Assembly: GCF_011044175.1 (NCBI RefSeq)
Contig: NZ_CP049057.1
Span: 1,255,501-1,319,500 of the forward strand
DNA from: Rasiella rasia
GTDB lineage: Bacteria; Bacteroidota; Bacteroidia; Flavobacteriales; Flavobacteriaceae
Length of the DNA stretch: 64,000 nt
Reading direction: 5' to 3'
This document shows, piece after piece, positions 27,662-36,768 of the stretch. Within the stretch, counting starts at the first letter, position 1. Every line of letters begins with the position of its first letter. The notes under the pieces were generated by a model, which had not been told where the DNA came from, searched no databases, and worked only from the letters and a program-made list of their open reading frames with translations. Made by a program: the position numbers and the translations under genes.

Positions 27662-28751
27662 CTTGAACTAATTGGTTCCACTTTTTTGAAATTTCCTGCA
27701 TTGAAAATTGAGCTACCGAGGCTTTCGCATTCTTACTGCAATGCGTGTGCAGCTCTTTATTCGTCATCATTTCTATTAATGCTTCTGCAAATAAAGATAC
27801 TTCTCTTTTTGGGATGAGCAAACCATTTTCTCTGTCTTGTACAATTTCCGAAGGCCCCGAAACAATATCTAGTGACACCACAGGTACGCCTAAAGATAAA
27901 GACTCCACCAAGACCATAGGAAACCCTTCAAACCTACTCGTAAGTGTTACACATTGCGCACCCCTTACAACAGAAAACGGTGACTGATGCGGTAAAAATA
28001 TAATATGATTTGCCGATGGCAAACCAGCTGTAAATTGTTGCAGCACCTTTTTATCTGGGCCGTCTCCTAAAACAACAAGGTGCTTTCCTTGTTGCCAAAG
28101 ATTAGAAGCCGTGAATGCATTTAGTAAAAAAGTAAAATCTTTAACGGTATCATCTATTCTACCGTAGGATAGTAAATACTCTTTATTGGCGAGTGTTGTA
28201 GGCACATCACCAGGCATATGTACCCAATTGGCGTTGAAAGCATTGTGTATGGTACAGCCATTGGTAATCTGTAGGGACTCTAAAACTGTTTCAGTAATGT
28301 AATTAGACACTCCAACAGTTTTTAAATTTCGATTATAGAATCCAGCAAATTTTTTGGGACTTTCAGAAAAATACAGCGATTTGTTAGCGCTATGTACCAC
28401 ATAGATTTTTCTAAAACCTTTGTAAATAATTTTATGATAAAACAATTCTCGAGAATAATTGTTTTTGGTACGATGATCAATTACAATGTCTATTGCATGA
28501 GCTTTCAGATATTTTCTAAGTTGCGATAGGCGTTTAAAACGCTCTCGCATGGTCTCTTTCTTAGGTTTAAGTAGTCCTAGATTTAACAATTCTCCTTTAT
28601 ACGGGTAAGCAATATCATTGGTAAGAATAGCCATGTGCACTTCATGACCATGAGAATGAAGCATCTCAGAAAGCATAGCCGCAGAACGTTCTGCGCCTCC
28701 CTTTCCGAGTGAAATACTCACTATGCAAATTTTTTTATGCGTATTTTGCAA
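27648..28751 (-). CDS. Family 4 glycosyltransferase
   Basis: 367 aa. The start is a TTG; no ATG fits, and relatives begin just before the segment KICIVSISLGKGGAERSAA. GT-B fold with the GGAERS loop near the N-terminus and the EX7E region SRFEGFPMVLVESLSLGVPVVSLD...GPSEIVQDRENGLL in the C-terminal half. Retaining glycosyltransferase using a nucleotide sugar; specificity unknown. It overlaps the FdtA-like gene downstream and is divergent from the next glycosyltransferase with a 36-bp gap. Confidence 0.87.
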   Translation of the reverse strand: MQNTHKKICIVSISLGKGGAERSAAMLSEMLHSHGHEVHMAILTNDIAYPYKGELLNLGLLKPKKETMRERFKRLSQLRKYLKAHAIDIVIDHRTKNNYSRELFYHKIIYKGFRKIYVVHSANKSLYFSESPKKFAGFYNRNLKTVGVSNYITETVLESLQITNGCTIHNAFNANWVHMPGDVPTTLANKEYLLSYGRIDDTVKDFTFLLNAFTASNLWQQGKHLVVLGDGPDKKVLQQFTAGLPSANHIIFLPHQSPFSVVRGAQCVTLTSRFEGFPMVLVESLSLGVPVVSLDIVSGPSEIVQDRENGLLIPKREVSLFAEALIEMMTNKELHTHCSKNAKASVAQFSMQEISKKWNQLVQDEVR

Positions 28752-28787
28752 GCGTAAATTTATTTAAATTCCAAGTACCCAAGTTAC

Positions 28788-29924
28788 ATGAAAATACTGT
28801 TGGTAGGCGAATATAATGCTTCTCACTTTACTTTAAAAGAAGGTTTAACGCATTTGGGGCATGAAGTTACCGTTGTTGGTTTTGGTGACGGATTTAAAAA
28901 CAGGAAAGTAGATGTTAAGTTTAAAAGACCGTATGACCATGGTGTTAGGCAGTTTGTAAGACGAGTGCTTTACAAACTTTTTAAAATTGACCTCAACTCT
29001 TCAAGTATTAAAAAACAGTTTTATAGCCAGCAACAACTTTTTCAGGGAAATGACATTGTACAACTCATAAATGAAAATGCATTTGGCACATTGCCAAACA
29101 TAGAACAAGAGTTACTTCAATTTATATTTCAGCACAATAAAAACGTTTTTTTACTATCCTGCGGAACCGATCACTTAAGTGTAAAGTATGCTATGGATGA
29201 AAAGTTTCGTTATAGTATTGCCACCCCTTATCTAGAGAAACGAGGCACCGAAGCAGACTTTCTGCACATGACTCAATACATTCGTCCGGCTTATGAAGCC
29301 TTGCATAATTTTATAGCTAAAAATGTTAAAGGCATTATTGCTTCAGATTTAGATTACCACATACCTTTAGAAGGTCATCCAAAATATCTTGGGATGGTAC
29401 CCAATCCCGTTAACCTGAATCCCTTTAACTATATTGCGCCTGAAATTACCGATAAAGTGGTGATATTTCACGGAATTAACAACAGTAATTATTACAAAAA
29501 AGGGAACGATATTTTTGAAGCTGCACTAGCTTTGGTCTCAAAAACTCATTCAGATAAAATTGAAATCACAACCGTACGAAGTGTTCCCTATGCCGAATAC
29601 ATACAATTGTTTGATGGCTGCCACATTCTTTTAGACCAGGTTTTTGCGTACGACCAAGGTTTTAATGCCCTTGAAGCTATGGCCAAAGGGAAAGTAGTTT
29701 TTACGGGTGCAGAACAAGAATTTTTAGATTATTATAATCTAGAAGAAGATGAAGTTGCCATAAATGCCTTACCCGATGCACAGGCTATTGCCAATAAACT
29801 TATTTGGCTCATTGATAACCCAGATAAAATAGTTGCCATTGCCAAAAACGCACGTTCCTTTATAGAAAAGGAGCACAACCATATCTTAGCCTCGCAACGC
29901 TATTTTGAAAAATGGACGAAGTAG
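28788..29924 (+). CDS. GT-B type glycosyltransferase
   Basis: 378 aa. N-terminal MKILLVGEYNASHFTLKEGLTHLGHEV is a GT-B beta-alpha start, and the C-terminal half carries FAYDQGFNALEAMAKGKVVFTGAEQEFLDYY and a helical tail (IWLIDNPDKIVAIAKNARSFIEKEH) as in GT4-like enzymes, although the EX7E motif is less regular than in the divergent neighbour. Likely a cytoplasmic sugar transferase of the same locus. Confidence 0.8.
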   Translation: MKILLVGEYNASHFTLKEGLTHLGHEVTVVGFGDGFKNRKVDVKFKRPYDHGVRQFVRRVLYKLFKIDLNSSSIKKQFYSQQQLFQGNDIVQLINENAFGTLPNIEQELLQFIFQHNKNVFLLSCGTDHLSVKYAMDEKFRYSIATPYLEKRGTEADFLHMTQYIRPAYEALHNFIAKNVKGIIASDLDYHIPLEGHPKYLGMVPNPVNLNPFNYIAPEITDKVVIFHGINNSNYYKKGNDIFEAALALVSKTHSDKIEITTVRSVPYAEYIQLFDGCHILLDQVFAYDQGFNALEAMAKGKVVFTGAEQEFLDYYNLEEDEVAINALPDAQAIANKLIWLIDNPDKIVAIAKNARSFIEKEHNHILASQRYFEKWTK

Positions 29925-29959
29925 TCGTTTGTTTTTCACTAATTAGATGAAGCTTTTTA

Positions 29960-30787
29960 TTACTTTACCTTCGGAAATCTTAATTCAATAGAAACTCTGG
30001 TGTTTTCACTGCGATTTACGGCCGCACCATGAATTAAGAATGGCGAAAACAACAACGCTTCTCCTTCTTTCGGATTTGGACGTATCATTCTTAAATCGCC
30101 TGCCGCAGTTTTTAATATACACGGTACGTAATAGGTATTCCCGTTAATTTTTGCTCCTTTACTTTCGGTTCGTAAAATTTCGTTTTCGGGTAATAGGTGA
30201 CTTCCAGGCAACACAGGTAAAGATGTTTCTGGTGTACACCCCTCTATAGGAATCCATACGTTTATAACATCCTTCCAATAGCTTAAATACCCATCTCTGT
30301 GGGGCGGATTGATATCTAAAGAACTGGGCCTGTTAATACGAATCTGTATATGTGATTTCTGTAATTCTTCTACCCACGACGTGAGTTTGTACCCCAGGAT
30401 ATTTCCGAAGCGCTCTGCCAGCATATCAATATCGAAGTCAAAATCTTCATTTGTTAAATTACGGGTAATATCAATGACCTTTAAGTGGTCCTCAGTAGTT
30501 TCAACGACCTTATGATACTCCTTTAGGTTGAAATTTTCTGGGTAGTTTATTTTATGAATTTCAAACGCCTTTTTGATATTCTCAGTTATAGATTTTTGAA
30601 GCGCTGCAAACTCGTTACCACGGAAAGCGTCTACCACTCCAAAACCTTCATTCTGCCAATTTACTTTAGAAATAACACTGTCTTCTTTCTCAAAAAGCAC
30701 TTCCTTTTCACCCCAAAAGAAATTACCTTCAACAGAGAATTCGAAGGGTTGGTTATCTAAAAAAAGGGTACATGTTTCTACAGACAT
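29960..30787 (-). CDS. Phytanoyl-CoA dioxygenase (PhyH) family protein
   Basis: 275 aa. The Fe(II)/2-oxoglutarate ligands are visible as H163-x-D165 (NPPHRDGYLSYW) and H253 (FLIHGAAVN), with R264 or R270 placed to hold 2-oxoglutarate; LPVLPGSHLLPENE is the usual PhyH segment between them. These enzymes hydroxylate small molecules or tailor sugars and lipids. The position between a glycosyltransferase and a flippase suggests a modification of the glycan or its carrier (inference). It is 18 bp downstream of the flippase gene. Confidence 0.82.
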   Translation of the reverse strand: MSVETCTLFLDNQPFEFSVEGNFFWGEKEVLFEKEDSVISKVNWQNEGFGVVDAFRGNEFAALQKSITENIKKAFEIHKINYPENFNLKEYHKVVETTEDHLKVIDITRNLTNEDFDFDIDMLAERFGNILGYKLTSWVEELQKSHIQIRINRPSSLDINPPHRDGYLSYWKDVINVWIPIEGCTPETSLPVLPGSHLLPENEILRTESKGAKINGNTYYVPCILKTAAGDLRMIRPNPKEGEALLFSPFLIHGAAVNRSENTRVSIELRFPKVK

Positions 30788-30805
30788 AAGTGGTGTAAAT
30801 TTATA

Positions 30806-32116
30806 CTATTCTTCTATTTTTTGAGCTTTCAATCGCTGTTTTCTTTGGTTTGTAAAATGTCGCCATAACAAGAAAGCTACCAGTAAGAAATAAAGAACAT
30901 ATCTAATAAAATGGGCCATTACAATACCTTCCACTTCATAAAACTGAACGAGATAGTACGAAAGGCCGAAAAAAGTTGCTATCGAGAAAATTTCAGAAAA
31001 AATAAAATTACGCACCATTTTCTTAGCCAAAAACTGATGTGCCAACACCAAAGACCCTAAGCGAATAAAGTCGCCAATAAGTTGCCACTTAAAAAGCGGT
31101 GCCATTTCGGTAAGTCCTGGATATAGCAACTCGATAATTACGTTACGCAGTAAAAAAACAAGCACCATGCCCACTCCAAAAATAGGCAAGAGGGTTTTAT
31201 AAATTGTTAAGACTTCTTTTTTAAAATCACGCCCTGTATAGATACTTGCAAATTTTGGCAACACATATAAGGTAAACAAGGATCCTGAAAACACCATATA
31301 ATTTTTCGAAATAAAAGACATGTTGGTCCAAACTCCTGCGTCGCGCTCTGAAAGCGTTTCAGCCAGCATGGCACGAATATCTATCTCTACAAACGGCAGC
31401 AAAATAGATGACACAAAACTCATTAAGGTAAATGCCAAAAGACTTTTAGCCATAGGAGTTTTAAATGATAATTCTTTAAACTGAATGTACTCCCTAAGCA
31501 CCTTGTAAAAGATTATTAAAATCATTCCTACCTGTATGGCCGGAGCCAGTGCAATTGCCACCAACGCTCCATCTAAATTGTACGAATACAAACATGCCAA
31601 TAATAGGGCTGCACTTAGAACATAACTAATAAGCTGAATTTTTGCGTACTTCTTGTATTGGGAAAGTCCGTTAATAACTCCATCAAAAATACGTTGTAAG
31701 GCTACTGCTGGTGTAAGCACGGCTACAAACTTTAGAAGGTACTCAAAGTCTGAAGTCCCGAAAAGATATTCGCTTAAAAAACTAGCCGAGAAAAATAAGG
31801 TGACTGCCGCTACTGTTGTTCCTATTGTAGAAAAAACAAAGGCTGTAGAAAATAGTTTTTGTAGCTGAGGTTTGTCTTCTTTGTGTTCGGCAAGGTACTT
31901 TACCACTCCGTTAAATACACCCATGGAAGTTACAGACATAAGTAGCTGCTCTAGGCTTCGCAATTGGCCTATTTTATATTGCCCTTCGGCGCCAACAAGT
32001 TCGTAGATAATACGCTGCATAACCGCAGATATCACCAAACGAATTCCCACCACCACCGCATTAAGGGAAGTCATTTTTAGCAGGAGATTAGCTCGTATAA
32101 ATTGAGGGATCTTCAT
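30806..32116 (-). CDS. Wzx-like polysaccharide flippase
   Basis: 436 aa with about 12 hydrophobic helices and the layout of the MOP/PST family (LLKMTSLNAVVVGIRLVISAVMQRIIYELVGAEG at the start; central YAKIQLISYVLSAALLLACL). Wzx proteins move undecaprenyl-linked oligosaccharides across the inner membrane. No Wzy polymerase is obvious nearby; the multi-pass protein at 34338 is a possible but unproven candidate. It forms a minus-strand run with the PhyH and aminotransferase genes. Confidence 0.83.
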   Translation of the reverse strand: MKIPQFIRANLLLKMTSLNAVVVGIRLVISAVMQRIIYELVGAEGQYKIGQLRSLEQLLMSVTSMGVFNGVVKYLAEHKEDKPQLQKLFSTAFVFSTIGTTVAAVTLFFSASFLSEYLFGTSDFEYLLKFVAVLTPAVALQRIFDGVINGLSQYKKYAKIQLISYVLSAALLLACLYSYNLDGALVAIALAPAIQVGMILIIFYKVLREYIQFKELSFKTPMAKSLLAFTLMSFVSSILLPFVEIDIRAMLAETLSERDAGVWTNMSFISKNYMVFSGSLFTLYVLPKFASIYTGRDFKKEVLTIYKTLLPIFGVGMVLVFLLRNVIIELLYPGLTEMAPLFKWQLIGDFIRLGSLVLAHQFLAKKMVRNFIFSEIFSIATFFGLSYYLVQFYEVEGIVMAHFIRYVLYFLLVAFLLWRHFTNQRKQRLKAQKIEE

Positions 32117-32164
32117 AAATTAGACAGTTGTCTGCAAAAAGTTTTTATAACCAATAATCCGAAT

Positions 32165-33265
32165 TTAATATTCATTTAAAACCTTTATTACCCTACGCAC
32201 TTGTTGCTCTGTCATTACAGGGCTCATAGGTAGGCTTATTACTTGTTTATGTATCTTTTCAGTAACAGGAAATGAAAGGCTTTGATACTCTGGAAGTGCG
32301 CTCTGATGATGTGGTGCGATAGGATAATGAATTAAATAGCCTATGTTGTTTGCTTCTAGATAATCTGTAAATGTTGATCTGTCTTCAACTTGAACAACAA
32401 ACAAATGAAACACATGGTTCTTCGAGTCGTTGTATTTTGGAAGCTTAATTTTTTGATTTTTAATGTTAGCAAGGTATGTTTTTGCAATTGCTTGTCGCGC
32501 ACGATTATGTTTGTCTAAGCTAGGTAATTTCAGTTTTAAAAATGCAGCCTGAATTTCATCAAGCCTCGAATTTATACCTAAGAACTCGTGCTCATATTTT
32601 TTTGAACTTCCATAGTTACGCAATTTTTTAATTGCTGTTGCCAATGCCTCGTTGTTGGTTGTCACTGCGCCTCCATCTCCTAAAGCACCTAAATTTTTTG
32701 ACGGATAAAAACTAAACCCTGCAGCATCGCCAAGATTTCCTGCACGTTTTCCTTCTTCATTCATCGCCCCATGCGCCTGCGCTGCATCTTCAATAAGTAG
32801 TAAGTTATATTTTGTAGCCAGCACCTTCAAGGCTTTCATAGGCGCTAGTTGGCCATACAGATGCACTGGCATGATAGCCTTTGTTTTGGCTGAAATTTTA
32901 GATTCAAGAACTTTTAGATCAAAATTGAATGTGTCTTCTTCCGCTTCAACTAAAACTGGCACTAGTCCTGCTTGTTTTATGGCAATTATGGTTGCAATAA
33001 ACGTATTGGCAGCTACCAGTACTTCGTCACCAACATTAATTTTATGTAAGGTCTTATAGCCTTCTAAGATTAACCTAAGGGCGTCTAAACCATTTCCAAC
33101 GCCAATGCAATAGTTGGCGTTGCAGAATTTGGCAAAGTCGTTTTCGAATGTTTTCACCTGATTGCCTAACACGTAATATCCAGAATCTAAAAACTGCTGA
33201 AACTCCTTTTTAAAGGAAGCTTCAAACTCTTGGTTTACACCATGTAAATCTAAAAATGGAATCAT
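32165..33265 (-). CDS. DegT/DnrJ/EryC1-family sugar aminotransferase (FdtB/QdtB-like)
   Basis: 366 aa. PLP enzyme of the sugar aminotransferase fold: [14 protein letters not shown], the PLP-stacking region [17 protein letters not shown] (D160), and the Schiff-base lysine K190 in [15 protein letters not shown]. FdtB/QdtB transaminate 3-keto-6-deoxy sugars to 3-amino sugars, matching the FdtA-like isomerase at 27242. Its ATG overlaps the stop of the upstream FemAB-like acyltransferase (ATGA), which could then N-acylate the 3-amino sugar. Confidence 0.88.
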   Translation of the reverse strand: MIPFLDLHGVNQEFEASFKKEFQQFLDSGYYVLGNQVKTFENDFAKFCNANYCIGVGNGLDALRLILEGYKTLHKINVGDEVLVAANTFIATIIAIKQAGLVPVLVEAEEDTFNFDLKVLESKISAKTKAIMPVHLYGQLAPMKALKVLATKYNLLLIEDAAQAHGAMNEEGKRAGNLGDAAGFSFYPSKNLGALGDGGAVTTNNEALATAIKKLRNYGSSKKYEHEFLGINSRLDEIQAAFLKLKLPSLDKHNRARQAIAKTYLANIKNQKIKLPKYNDSKNHVFHLFVVQVEDRSTFTDYLEANNIGYLIHYPIAPHHQSALPEYQSLSFPVTEKIHKQVISLPMSPVMTEQQVRRVIKVLNEY

Positions 33266-34356
33266 ATAAAAACTGAATCTAATAACATGTGATTTGCAGT
33301 AGCGACCTCATAGAACTCATGACTTATAGCCCGAGCCCCAAAACATTCTTTCCAGTATTGCAGTCCGCCGTTGATGTTTTTTCCTTTATTCTCATTAGAG
33401 ACTCCAAAATCGAAGTACTTTTTATCAGCGAACTTCTCGTTAATTAGGTGATGAAACAAAAAGTCTAAACTACCCAATTGTTGTTTGTCTTTATTAGCTG
33501 AAATATACTGCACATGCACAACATTTTTAGTTACAAAAAGGGTGGTTCCTGCTACAATCAATCCGTCATGCATTACGTTAAATTGTCTAATCTGTTTCGA
33601 AAAACGAGAGGCTAACAAACTTATTTCTTCCAAACTATGCACAGGTTTTGCGTCATGACGCGCTGCTAAATTAGGAACTAGAATTTCATTCCAAAACAAA
33701 CCAAAATCTTCAGATTCTAGTATTGACAACCCTTGTCTTTCAGCTTTCTTTACCCCTTCCATCCTATTACCTTGTATCGCAAGCGCATTTCTGTTCTCTA
33801 TGGTAGCAGATACATCTACACGGGTGCGGGTTGCTTGCAAAAGAAATAAAATGTAGTCTATTTCGTCTGCAGGAAGGCTGTGATATATTTTTGGCAGAAG
33901 CTTTATAGATAATGTAGTAACGTTGTCTTGTTCTAAAAAAGTTAGAACTGTCTTAAAGACTAAAAGCGTTTCGTTCATTTTTATTTTAGAGGATAGTACT
34001 AAACCTCCATAAGACAAGCCCTGATGTGAATGCACTACTGCCCCTACTCGATTCGCAGGTAGTAATGCCACAACTTTTTTTCCTTTTAAAACCAGTAACG
34101 ACCCATCTTCAAATCGGTCACTATGGTACTCCATGAAATCTCGTAGAAACAAGAACGTAGCGTTCTTTGAATTTCGCACAAATTGGTCCCATGCATTTTT
34201 ATGCGCAGGGGTATATTTTTCAACGTAAAAAGACGCGTCTGGTTGGTTCAAATAAAACAGTTGTTGGTTACCGATTGTAAAACTAAAATTATTTTTACTT
34301 TTATCGGGTCTTCTATAACGCTTAAATAGCCTATAAATTGAGTAAACGCTCTTCAT
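33262..34356 (-). CDS. FemAB/GNAT-fold acyltransferase
   Basis: 364 aa. The family start [38 protein letters not shown] begins only at about residue 44, so the first ~43 residues are an unusual extension or the true start is an internal non-ATG codon. Later segments ([58 protein letters not shown]) belong to FemAB-like N-acyltransferases found in glycan loci. Coupled to the FdtB-like aminotransferase by a 4-bp overlap, so acylation of a 3-amino sugar is the likely job (inference). Its annotated start overlaps the divergent gene by 19 bp. Confidence 0.78.
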   Translation of the reverse strand: MKSVYSIYRLFKRYRRPDKSKNNFSFTIGNQQLFYLNQPDASFYVEKYTPAHKNAWDQFVRNSKNATFLFLRDFMEYHSDRFEDGSLLVLKGKKVVALLPANRVGAVVHSHQGLSYGGLVLSSKIKMNETLLVFKTVLTFLEQDNVTTLSIKLLPKIYHSLPADEIDYILFLLQATRTRVDVSATIENRNALAIQGNRMEGVKKAERQGLSILESEDFGLFWNEILVPNLAARHDAKPVHSLEEISLLASRFSKQIRQFNVMHDGLIVAGTTLFVTKNVVHVQYISANKDKQQLGSLDFLFHHLINEKFADKKYFDFGVSNENKGKNINGGLQYWKECFGARAISHEFYEVATANHMLLDSVFI

Positions 34357-35633
34357 TGCTTCCTAAGAACACCTTTGAGAACAAAGTACTCTTCTTCTTA
34401 TTTATTGCGTTTTTTAGTTTTTTCATCTTTCAACCCGCATTATTTTCTCCAGATACACACAGCTACTTACGCGCAGACATTACACGTTTTCCTGGATACA
34501 TTATTTACCTAAGAGGGCTACAAGCAGTATTTGGGGAGGTATTTTCAACTGCGGCTGTAGTCGGACATTTGGTGATGGGCTTTCTTGCTATTGTTGTGTT
34601 TTTCAAAAATTGCAGTCGTTTATTCTCACTTTCAGTAATCGCTCAGGTGCTACTGCTTATTGTTTTATTATTTCCGTATTTCAAACCTATTGAAGTAGCC
34701 CTTAACTTAACGTCTGAAGGACTCGCGTATCCATTATACTTGCTCTTACTATCATTTTCTATCGATTTTCTATTAAAAGATCAGACAAAAAAGGTCATTT
34801 ACATTTCCGTAGTTTACCTCCTACTCGTACTCACACGCGGGCAATTTATTATTGTAGGTCCGATTCTAGGGTTTCTCTTTTTACTGAAAAAGAAACGTGC
34901 CATACGCACACTTAAACCAATCTTAATTTTTGCTTTATTAGTGCTGTTGCCTGTAATTTCTGGAGTTGTAGATAAGACGTATAGGTATATTTTCTACGGC
35001 TATGCAGAAACTACCCCGTACAGTTATGTGAACGCCATTGCTCTTCCCCTGTATGTTTCTGAAGCAAATGACACAAAATTATTTGATGATAGAGCGATTC
35101 AAGAAGTTTTCGATTATTCGTACAAAAGACTAGACAGTCTCCAGCTATTAAGTAGTGAAGTACAAGGTAGTTACCATCAAAAATACTTACGATTTCACTA
35201 TCATTTTCCAGAGATTTGCAACCAAAATATTCATGAATTTGGGCTAAACTATTACAAAGAGAATGGAGAAACACCTCCTAAAAATGCATTTGCTATAGAA
35301 GCTGCTTGTAAGGTGATGTTTCCAAAACTAGTATCACAACATTTTTCTGAATGGCTCACCCTCTACTACACCAGCATAGTTCATGGCTTTAAGTCTGTTT
35401 TTGTACTTGTTTTTGTGGTGGTTTTGGCATTTTTAAGCCTTTTTAGAGTGTTTAAGCACTTTGGAAATAAGAGTGCATTTATACTATTAGGCACCCTATT
35501 AATACTCTCTAACGCCATGATTGTGGCTGTAGCATCTCATAGTATTATGCGCTATTTATTTTACAATTATGTTATCGGATTGCTAATAATAATCCTACTT
35601 TTGAAAAAATTTATTCCACGTCATGAATCCTGA
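34338..35633 (+). CDS. Multi-pass membrane protein of the polysaccharide locus
   Basis: 431 aa from a TTG at 34338; no in-frame ATG precedes the first helix and a stop lies at 34323, so a non-ATG start is required. About ten to eleven helices, with a large soluble loop (about 220-335) rich in acidic residues. SPDTHSYLRADITRFPGY after the first helix recalls the first periplasmic loop of GT-C enzymes, where acidic residues are catalytic, so a GT-C transferase or polymerase is possible. I do not recognise a named family. Its end overlaps the next glycosyltransferase by 11 bp. Confidence 0.65.
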   Translation: MSKRSSLLPKNTFENKVLFFLFIAFFSFFIFQPALFSPDTHSYLRADITRFPGYIIYLRGLQAVFGEVFSTAAVVGHLVMGFLAIVVFFKNCSRLFSLSVIAQVLLLIVLLFPYFKPIEVALNLTSEGLAYPLYLLLLSFSIDFLLKDQTKKVIYISVVYLLLVLTRGQFIIVGPILGFLFLLKKKRAIRTLKPILIFALLVLLPVISGVVDKTYRYIFYGYAETTPYSYVNAIALPLYVSEANDTKLFDDRAIQEVFDYSYKRLDSLQLLSSEVQGSYHQKYLRFHYHFPEICNQNIHEFGLNYYKENGETPPKNAFAIEAACKVMFPKLVSQHFSEWLTLYYTSIVHGFKSVFVLVFVVVLAFLSLFRVFKHFGNKSAFILLGTLLILSNAMIVAVASHSIMRYLFYNYVIGLLIIILLLKKFIPRHES

Positions 35634-36768
35634 GCTTTCTGTAGTAATGCCCTGTTTAAACGAAGCCGAAACCTTGGCTATTTGCATAAAAAAGGCGCAA
35701 GGTTTTTTTGAACGTGAAAACGTACGTGGTGAAGTGGTGATTGCAGACAATGGCAGTACAGATGGCTCACAAAAGATTGCAAGAGATTTAAATGCTCGGG
35801 TGGTAGATGTGCCTGCTAAAGGCTACGGAAATGCCCTTATTGGCGGTATAACTGCTGCAGAAGGCACCTATGTAATGATGGGCGATGCAGACGACAGCTA
35901 CGACTTTAGTAATATGATGCCGTATCTCGTGAAATTAAGAGAGGGCTACGACCTTGTCATGGGAAATCGTTTTAAAGGGGGTATTGCTAAAGGCGCTATG
36001 CCTTTTTTACATAAATATCTCGGAAATCCTGTTCTTAGTTTTATTGGACGCTTGTTTTTTAAAGCCAAGATTGGCGATTTTCACTGTGGCTTACGTGGCT
36101 TTAGTAAAGATGCCTTTGGTAGAATGGAATTAAAAACTACCGGAATGGAGTTTGCCAGCGAAATGATTGTAAAGGCGAGCTTAAAAGAAATGAAAATTGC
36201 AGAGGTTCCAACTACGCTCTCTGTAGACGGTAGAACGCGTCCGCCGCATTTAAACACCTGGCGCGATGGGTGGAGGCATTTACGCTTTTTAGTACTGTAC
36301 AGCCCGAAGTGGTTATTCTATTATCCAGGATTTCTAATGTTCTTTTTTGGCTTGGTAATTTCAGCAATACTGGTCTACAATCCAGTAACTATAGGCAGTG
36401 TTACCTTTGATGTTCACACCTTATTATTTACCGCAGTTTGTATGCTTATTGGCTTTCAGTTTATAGTATTCTATGGGCTTACAAAGGTGTTTACCGTAGA
36501 AAACGGACTTTTACCTAAATCGAAAAATTACGATAAGCAATTTCAGTTCATTAATCTTGAAAAAGGTCTCATCGTTGGAGCGCTTCTAATTATTGCTGGG
36601 GTTGTTTTAAGTTTTCTTGCCTACAATTATTGGCAGGATATAAATTTTGGAGATATTACCAACTCAAATACCTTACGTATTGTAATTCCTGCAGTAACTA
36701 CTATGCTATTGGGCGTACAGGTAATTTTATTTAGCCTCTTTTTCAGTATTCTTGGGTTAAAAAGATAA
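35623..36768 (+). CDS. Membrane-anchored family 2 glycosyltransferase (DPM1/GtrB-like)
   Basis: 381 aa. N-terminal GT-A domain: LSVVMPCLNEAETLAICI, IADNGSTDGS, GYGNALIGGI, MGDADDSYDF (DxD), and GDFHCGLRGFSKDAF. Four C-terminal helices follow from about residue 230. This is the layout of polyprenyl-phosphate sugar synthases such as GtrB, which make undecaprenyl-phosphate-linked sugars for use outside the membrane by GT-C enzymes; the preceding multi-pass gene, overlapping by 11 bp, would be a natural partner (inference). Ends in a 12-bp overlap with the convergent sulfatase-like gene. Confidence 0.87.
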   Translation: MNPELSVVMPCLNEAETLAICIKKAQGFFERENVRGEVVIADNGSTDGSQKIARDLNARVVDVPAKGYGNALIGGITAAEGTYVMMGDADDSYDFSNMMPYLVKLREGYDLVMGNRFKGGIAKGAMPFLHKYLGNPVLSFIGRLFFKAKIGDFHCGLRGFSKDAFGRMELKTTGMEFASEMIVKASLKEMKIAEVPTTLSVDGRTRPPHLNTWRDGWRHLRFLVLYSPKWLFYYPGFLMFFFGLVISAILVYNPVTIGSVTFDVHTLLFTAVCMLIGFQFIVFYGLTKVFTVENGLLPKSKNYDKQFQFINLEKGLIVGALLIIAGVVLSFLAYNYWQDINFGDITNSNTLRIVIPAVTTMLLGVQVILFSLFFSILGLKR

